Shown in pieces: positions 59,158 to 64,000 of a DNA stretch of 64,000 bases. The stretch lies in assembly GCF_001641085.1 (NCBI RefSeq), contig NZ_LXIE01000023.1, positions 1 to 64,000 of the forward strand, in the 5' to 3' direction. The first letter of the stretch is position 1, and each line of letters starts with the position of its first letter. The translations under genes were made by a program, and so were the position numbers. This stretch comes from Aequorivita soesokkakensis. GTDB taxonomy: Bacteria > Bacteroidota > Bacteroidia > Flavobacteriales > Flavobacteriaceae. Below the pieces are notes generated by a model. That model searched no databases and was not told the origin of the DNA. It saw nothing but the letters and a program-made list of their open reading frames with translations.

Positions 59158-60135
59158 ATGAGACTATTTAATATTGTATTGTTTTCGATTTTCATTGCTT
59201 TCACTTCCTGCAATGAAGGCGGACAAAAAGACAAATCATTACTCCCGGAATCTGTAGGAAATATTAATGTCCTTCAAATAGTAACCCCCAATGATTTATG
59301 GACAGGCATAGTGGGCGAAGCAATCCGAAACAATTTTGCAGCTCCCACAGACGGTCTTCCTCAGGACGAACCTTTGTATTCCATGAACCAGATGCCCCCC
59401 GAGCAATTTACTGGTTTTGCGAGAAGCAATCGACTTTTTCTATATGTTGTACTTAGCGACGAAGATAAAGCCACCATTGCCACAAACGAATATGCCAAAC
59501 CACAGGTTGGAGGCGTTATAAAAGCAACTTCCGAAGAAAAACTGGTTGAGCTTATCAATAAAAATTCTGCTAAAATAATTGAAGCTTTCCACGCTTCCGA
59601 AATAAAGGAAAGACAGCGCAGAACTTCAATTTCATTAATGAAAATTGATTCTCTGAAAAATGTTATGGGGGTGAGTTTAAAAATTCCAAGTGCATACAGA
59701 ATCGCAAAAGCTACAGACAGTTTTTTCTGGCTGCGGAAAGACTTAAAGGACGGCACCACCAATATTCTTGTATATCAAGTGCCCTTAACAATGATTCAAA
59801 ATGATAGTACCGCTGTTGGCGATATTATAAAAATTAGAGACTCCATCGGCAGTAGGTTATTACCCGTAGAAGACGAGGGACAGTTTATTACTGAGGATGC
59901 TTATGCACCATATCTTTTTAAGACCAAGATTGATGGAAAATTTGCCTATGAAACCAAAGGTACATGGGAAGTAAAGGATGCTTGGATGGGCGGTCCTTTT
60001 GTTAATTATGCAATTAGGGATGAAAAAAACAATCGCTATTTAATATTGGAAGGATTTACGTATGCTCCCTCTGCTTCCAAAAGAAACCTTCAGTTTGAGT
60101 TGGAATCTATCATAGCTTCGGCTAAAATAGAATAG
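59158..60135 (+). CDS. DUF4837-family lipoprotein
   Basis: A 325-residue envelope lipoprotein. The signal peptide ends at FTSCNEGG (Cys about 19). The mature part is soluble with an alpha/beta pattern, including PESVGNINVLQIVTPNDLW and PSAYRIAKATDSFFWLRKDL, typical of the Bacteroidota DUF4837 family. Function is not known. It follows the lytic transglycosylase closely and may be cotranscribed with it. A strong terminator follows. Confidence 0.88.
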   Translation: MRLFNIVLFSIFIAFTSCNEGGQKDKSLLPESVGNINVLQIVTPNDLWTGIVGEAIRNNFAAPTDGLPQDEPLYSMNQMPPEQFTGFARSNRLFLYVVLSDEDKATIATNEYAKPQVGGVIKATSEEKLVELINKNSAKIIEAFHASEIKERQRRTSISLMKIDSLKNVMGVSLKIPSAYRIAKATDSFFWLRKDLKDGTTNILVYQVPLTMIQNDSTAVGDIIKIRDSIGSRLLPVEDEGQFITEDAYAPYLFKTKIDGKFAYETKGTWEVKDAWMGGPFVNYAIRDEKNNRYLILEGFTYAPSASKRNLQFELESIIASAKIE

Positions 60136-60153
60136 ACCATTTAAAAACATAAT

Positions 60154-60195
60154 AAAAAAAGACCCTTTCAAATTTGACTGAAAGGGTCTTTTTTT
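60154..60195. terminator. Bidirectional terminator between DUF4837 and tatA
   Basis: A 17-base perfect stem (60154-60170 with 60179-60195), eight-base loop, A run before and T run after. It serves the two convergent genes. Confidence 0.92.
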
Positions 60196-60216
60196 TAAAT
60201 ATTAATAAAACGAAAA

Positions 60217-60408
60217 CTATTTGTTATCGTCAATTTTTTTGTCTGTTGAATCGTCTTTGGAAGCATCCTTAAATTCTTTAAGGCCACTACCCAAACCTCG
60301 CATAAGTTCTGGAATCTTTTTTCCGCCGAACAATAGCAACACAATAACAACAATCAATATAATTTGCCAAGGGCCAACAACACCTAAAGGAATAAACAAT
60401 GCACTCAT
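60217..60408 (-). CDS. tatA: Sec-independent translocase subunit TatA
   Basis: A Tat export pore protein, about 63 residues. The N-terminal membrane helix is [19 protein letters not shown], followed by the hinge [19 protein letters not shown] amphipathic helix, both diagnostic for TatA/E. The rest is an acidic-basic tail. I prefer the second ATG (60408) over 60417. The tatC gene is not in the window. Confidence 0.93.
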   Translation of the reverse strand: MSALFIPLGVVGPWQIILIVVIVLLLFGGKKIPELMRGLGSGLKEFKDASKDDSTDKKIDDNK

Positions 60409-60500
60409 GATTTTCAAAATTTAATTAAGCAAAGGTAACAAGAAATGTTTAGATACAACGTTTTGGGAATAACTTTAGCGTGTGGGGCTAGAGTTTATTT

Positions 60501-60508
60501 TATATTTG
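60501..60508 (+). promoter_or_regulatory. -7 box for the M23 peptidase
   Basis: TATATTTG fits TAnnTTTG, 19 bases before the ATG at 60528. No TTG at standard spacing. Confidence 0.45.
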
Positions 60509-60527
60509 TAAAAAGCTATCGCGAAGT

Positions 60528-61391
60528 ATGACAAAGAAAGAAAAAGGCGCCAAACGCTTCAAAAGGAAGCTATTGCACAAATACAGGCTAGTAATACTTA
60601 ATGAAGAAACCTTTGAGGAACGTTTTTCATTTAAGTTGAATCGGTTGAATGTATTTGTGTTCAGTACGCTTTTCGCACTGTTTCTAATTCTCGCAACTAC
60701 CTTTATTATTGCTTTCACGCCGTTAAGGGAATATATTCCCGGATATTCTTCCACCACCTTAAAAAAGAAAGCAACACGTTTAGCCTATCAAACAGACTCA
60801 TTACAGAAAATTCTCGATGTAAATGAAGCATACCTCGCCTCCATCAAAAAAGTGCTTACAGGCGACGTTAAAACGGTAGATTTCAACAAAGATTCCATCA
60901 TTGAAGTAGCGAAGACGGACCCATCTGTTTTAATCAGAACCTCGAGAAAAGATTCCTTGCTTCGTGAAGCTGTTGCAAAAGAGGATAAATACAATCCACT
61001 AATTGCACCACAAGCGCAGCAATATGCATTGTTTGCGCCCGTAAAAGGATCAATTTCCGAAGGCTATGATTCACAAAAGAAACATTATGCCGTAGATGTG
61101 GTAACTGTTAAAGATGCGCCGGTGAAAGCTGTAGCAGATGGTACGGTTATTTTTGCCGAATGGACTGCAGCAACCGGCTACGTAATTATTTTGAAGCACG
61201 ACAACAATCTTATTTCTGTATACAAGCATAACGCAATGCTTACCAAAGAACAGGGCGAAGTTGTTAAAGCAGGCGAAGTGATTGGAACAGTTGGCAATAC
61301 AGGCGAACTTACCACTGGCCCACATTTACATTTTGAATTGTGGCGCGATGGTTTTCCGGTGAACCCTACAAGTTTCATAGATTTTGATTAA
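60528..61391 (+). CDS. M23-family (LytM) zinc metallopeptidase
   Basis: A 287-residue membrane-anchored peptidoglycan hydrolase domain protein. A basic cytosolic N-terminus (1-40) precedes one membrane helix (about 42-63) and a short coiled coil (about 75-110). The LytM domain (about 165-287) has zinc ligands H186 and D190 in KKHYAVDVV and H268 in GPHLHFELW, with H266 as catalytic residue. All zinc-site residues are present, so it could cut cross-bridges. It is followed by the GH3 gene six bases later. Confidence 0.93.
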   Translation: MTKKEKGAKRFKRKLLHKYRLVILNEETFEERFSFKLNRLNVFVFSTLFALFLILATTFIIAFTPLREYIPGYSSTTLKKKATRLAYQTDSLQKILDVNEAYLASIKKVLTGDVKTVDFNKDSIIEVAKTDPSVLIRTSRKDSLLREAVAKEDKYNPLIAPQAQQYALFAPVKGSISEGYDSQKKHYAVDVVTVKDAPVKAVADGTVIFAEWTAATGYVIILKHDNNLISVYKHNAMLTKEQGEVVKAGEVIGTVGNTGELTTGPHLHFELWRDGFPVNPTSFIDFD

Positions 61392-61397
61392 TAGCCT

Positions 61398-62900
61398 ATG
61401 TCCTTAAAATCTCTCGGAGCAAAAATATTTGCAAAAATTGTTTTCAATCGAATACAGAAATGGGCCACAAATCCTGTTGAAACGCAGCAAAAGGTTTTTG
61501 AAAAATTGATTTCCGAAGCGAAAAACACCGTCTTAGGAAAAGACCATGATTTTGAAAATATAACTTCTTTTGAGGATTTCGCCGCAAAGGTCCCAATTCG
61601 CGATTATGAAGAATTGAAACCTTACGTTGAGCGTGTGGTCTCAGGCGAAGAAAATATTCTTTGGCCTGGAAAACCGCTCTATTTTGCAAAAACCTCCGGT
61701 ACAACCTCGGGCGCAAAATATATTCCGCTTACCAAGGAATCCATGCCGCATCACATTGAAGCCGCGCGAAATGCAATTTTGTGTTATATAAAAGAAACAG
61801 GAAAAGCAGATTTTGTTGACGGAAAAATGATCTTCCTCCAAGGAAGCCCAGAAATGCAGGAAAAGAACGGAATCAAAGTAGGTCGGCTTTCGGGCATCGT
61901 GGCACATTACGTCCCCGCATATCTTCAAAAAAATCGTTTGCCTAGTTGGGAAACAAACTGCATCGAAGATTGGGAAACCAAAGTAGATGCAATTGTTGAG
62001 GAAACCAAAAACGAAAATATGTCCGTTATCAGCGGTATTCCCTCGTGGGTGCAGATGTATTTTGAAAGACTCCAAAAAAGCAGTGGAAAAAAGGTTGGCG
62101 ACCTTTTCAAAAACTTCAACCTCTTCATTTACGGCGGCGTAAACTTTGAACCTTATCGTGCCAAATTTGAAAATTTAATAGGAAGAAAAGTTGATAGCAT
62201 CGAGCTGTTTCCCGCCAGTGAAGGCTTTTTCGCCTTTCAGGATAGTCAAAAGGAAAAGGGAATGCTATTACTGTTGAATTCTGGAATTTTCTATGAATTT
62301 GTTGAAGCAACTACTTTTTTTGACAAAAATCCAAAGCGATTGACCATTGGCGAAGTTGAAATAGGCGTGAATTATGTAATGATAATTTCAACAAACGCAG
62401 GCCTTTGGGCGTATAATTTGGGAGATACCGTTCAGTTCACTTCAACAAAACCCTATCGTGTTATTGTATCGGGACGCATAAAACATTTTATTTCGGCCTT
62501 TGGAGAACATGTGATTGGGAAAGAAGTGGAAGAAGCGATGAACAAAGCCATTTCAAAATTCAATTTTTCGATTACCGAATTTACCGTGGCACCGCAAATT
62601 ACGCCTTCCGAAGAAAATCTTCCCTATCACGAATGGCTTGTTGAGTTTGATAACTCACCCGAAAACCTTCAAAAAATAGCTGAATTTCTCGATTTAGAAA
62701 TGCAACAACAAAATTCATATTATTTCGATTTAATTGAAGGAAAAGTGCTTCAGCCCTTAAAAATTACTTCGCTTAAAAAAGACAGTTTTCAGGAATTTAT
62801 GAAATCTGAAGGCAAACTTGGCGGTCAAAATAAAGTGCCACGCCTTTCAAACGACCGTAAAATTGCAGTTGCATTAATACAAATTCAGCCCCAAAATTAG
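61398..62900 (+). CDS. GH3-family acyl-adenylate-type protein
   Basis: A 500-residue protein of the GH3/ANL superfamily, like plant auxin-amido synthetases. PLYFAKTSGTTSGAKYIPLT is the P-loop-like nucleotide-binding signature, and LIGRKVDSIELFPASEGFFA and NLGDTVQFTSTKPYRVIVSG are conserved. Members adenylate small carboxylic acids and join them to amino acids. The bacterial substrate is unknown. It is translationally near the M23 gene (six-base gap), so both are probably one operon, but a functional link is unclear. Confidence 0.9.
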   Translation: MSLKSLGAKIFAKIVFNRIQKWATNPVETQQKVFEKLISEAKNTVLGKDHDFENITSFEDFAAKVPIRDYEELKPYVERVVSGEENILWPGKPLYFAKTSGTTSGAKYIPLTKESMPHHIEAARNAILCYIKETGKADFVDGKMIFLQGSPEMQEKNGIKVGRLSGIVAHYVPAYLQKNRLPSWETNCIEDWETKVDAIVEETKNENMSVISGIPSWVQMYFERLQKSSGKKVGDLFKNFNLFIYGGVNFEPYRAKFENLIGRKVDSIELFPASEGFFAFQDSQKEKGMLLLLNSGIFYEFVEATTFFDKNPKRLTIGEVEIGVNYVMIISTNAGLWAYNLGDTVQFTSTKPYRVIVSGRIKHFISAFGEHVIGKEVEEAMNKAISKFNFSITEFTVAPQITPSEENLPYHEWLVEFDNSPENLQKIAEFLDLEMQQQNSYYFDLIEGKVLQPLKITSLKKDSFQEFMKSEGKLGGQNKVPRLSNDRKIAVALIQIQPQN

Positions 62901-62903
62901 TGT

Positions 62904-62911
62904 TATCTTTG
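62904..62911 (+). promoter_or_regulatory. -7 box for the DUF6909 gene
   Basis: TATCTTTG fits TAnnTTTG and ends six bases before the ATG at 62918. The transcript would be leaderless or nearly so. Confidence 0.45.
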
Positions 62912-62917
62912 CACCCA

Positions 62918-64000
62918 ATGAATAAACAAAGATCACATACACGTACCCGCGCGCAGGAAAGCACACAAGCTATTGAAAGATTATACATTACCATGCGCCA
63001 TCTTTTTAACCGTGGGTTTTACAAGCCTATGGGCATTTCCGGAGAGACGCTTCGCGAGTCATTATTAACACTTCGGCCAGAGATTTATGGCTCTATAAAA
63101 GAAGACAAAATTGAGTTGCAGGGCTTATTGTATGTTATGGACCGTCTGCCTTACGGAATTGAGGAATGCAGGTTTATCAATTTAACGAGTGATGAAGGCT
63201 ATAAAAATTCACATTTTGAAGCTATAATTCCGCTTAAACGCCGTAGAAACTGTTACCGAATAGATTCGGAACAGATGAATATTGAAATTACCCGTGGCCG
63301 TTCGGAAATCTATGATATCCTAACGCATCTTACCTTTCTTTTCATTGAGTCGCACAAAATTATGAAGCAAGTGCTCATTAATGAGAACGGAGAAGTAATC
63401 CGCGATTGGAAAAAGCTGGAACAGGCAGTGCTGAAAAAAGGCAAACTGTCACAGGAAGAAAAAGAAATAACCCTTACCCACACAGCTAATTTTCTCGGAA
63501 GAACTTTTGAAGAAGTTAAAAGCGTATATCCCTTTTTTGCAAGCGAAAAGAACGAGAATAGATTCTTCAATATTATTTATTTTTTAGGCAAAATTGCGAT
63601 AGAGGAGGTTATTGAAGATAACAAACGCATCATCACTTTCAGTCCGGTATTGCGCGAAAGCTTAGGGCACCATATTCACGGCGAACAATGGGCTTATAAT
63701 ATAAAGCAGACCTTGCAGCATAAAGGTTTACTGGAGCGTCCGTTACATATTATCAGTGCCAATATGCACAGTGTGATGAACAGTCTGTATGCCCCAAAAG
63801 CTTTGGCTTCGGAATTTTCAAAGAATAAACCAATGGAGGTTTTTGAAGCTTTGAGCATTCCGGCAAATTTAAAATTGCGCGAAAAAGTAAACAAAACGGC
63901 TTTGGCGGAAGGAATGATTTTTATTGAGGACCAAAGTGGGACCAATATAGACGTTCAGCTAATTGATACCGCCAAAATAAAACAGAATCTTTATACCGAA
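62918..64000 (+). CDS. DUF6909-like protein, 3' end beyond the window
   Basis: An open frame of at least 361 codons with no stop before the end of the window, so the gene is partial. It starts ATG-AAT-AAA (MNKQRSHTRTRAQESTQAIE). It reads as a soluble, mostly helical protein with LYITMRHLFNRGFYKPMGIS and LTFLFIESHKIMKQVLINEN. I think it is the conserved Bacteroidota family DUF6909, function unknown. The promoter box just ahead supports this start. Confidence 0.8.
   Translation, partial: MNKQRSHTRTRAQESTQAIERLYITMRHLFNRGFYKPMGISGETLRESLLTLRPEIYGSIKEDKIELQGLLYVMDRLPYGIEECRFINLTSDEGYKNSHFEAIIPLKRRRNCYRIDSEQMNIEITRGRSEIYDILTHLTFLFIESHKIMKQVLINENGEVIRDWKKLEQAVLKKGKLSQEEKEITLTHTANFLGRTFEEVKSVYPFFASEKNENRFFNIIYFLGKIAIEEVIEDNKRIITFSPVLRESLGHHIHGEQWAYNIKQTLQHKGLLERPLHIISANMHSVMNSLYAPKALASEFSKNKPMEVFEALSIPANLKLREKVNKTALAEGMIFIEDQSGTNIDVQLIDTAKIKQNLYTE

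Overview
The window is a contiguous piece of chromosome from a Bacteroidota bacterium, almost certainly a member of the Flavobacteriaceae. The reasons are the AT-rich composition, the TAnnTTTG -7 promoter boxes with a TTG -33 element, tRNA genes without an encoded CCA, Bacteroidota families (DUF4175, DUF4837, DUF4349, DUF6909, a GIN-domain protein, an outer-membrane receptor with a carboxypeptidase-like N-terminal domain), and a small protein with a PID-CTERM-like sorting tail. I cannot name the genus. Almost everything is housekeeping or conserved genes. I see no insertion sequence, prophage, CRISPR array, plasmid gene or clear genomic island.

Region by region. 0.1-2.7 kb: pheS, two small unknown genes and an orphan ABC ATPase. 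2.7-8.4 kb: an oxidoreductase, a FUSC-family membrane protein, a GreA-like protein, mtgA and an FAD oxidoreductase flanked by C-rich palindromes. 8.5-13.6 kb, minus strand: the fatty-acid cluster accC-accB-fabH-rpmF-yceD, then pdxA. 13.6-18.6 kb: ribE, a tRNA with anticodon CAT, methylmalonyl-CoA epimerase, rbfA with a LolC/E-like permease, a ferredoxin reductase-like protein and dusB. 18.7-29.8 kb: an outer-membrane receptor, lepA, a K+/Na+:H+ antiporter, a metallo-beta-lactamase-fold hydrolase, and a subtilase next to an M1 peptidase. 29.8-36.2 kb: rnpA, DUF4349, an S41 protease, a sterol desaturase-family protein, a cation efflux protein and rpiB.

36.2-36.87 kb is the only long non-coding stretch. 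It is very AT-rich and holds one exact and several near-exact DnaA-box-like sequences, so I propose it as a replication-origin candidate. Two 16-bp palindromes matching the ParB site parS flank mnmG at 51.9 and 53.8 kb, and parS sites normally sit near the origin. 37-48 kb: rnr, a GIN protein, a LysE exporter, tRNA-Cys, folB, glnS, an envelope trio (YtxH, holin-like, DUF6327), an SPFH protein and gltX. 48-64 kb: DUF4175, ybeY, mnmG, a methyltransferase, holB, pgk, a LysM lytic transglycosylase, a DUF4837 lipoprotein, tatA, an M23 peptidase, a GH3 protein, and a DUF6909 gene that runs off the end.

The most unusual content is repeat DNA. (1) A small element with a constant 12-base loop (GAGCGCAGTCGA) and covarying stem arms occurs three times. 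Two copies lie in frame inside essential genes (rnr and gltX) and one lies between folB and glnS. (2) At least three intergenic inverted arrays are built from 7- or 8-base units in strict register. They share an architecture but not a sequence.
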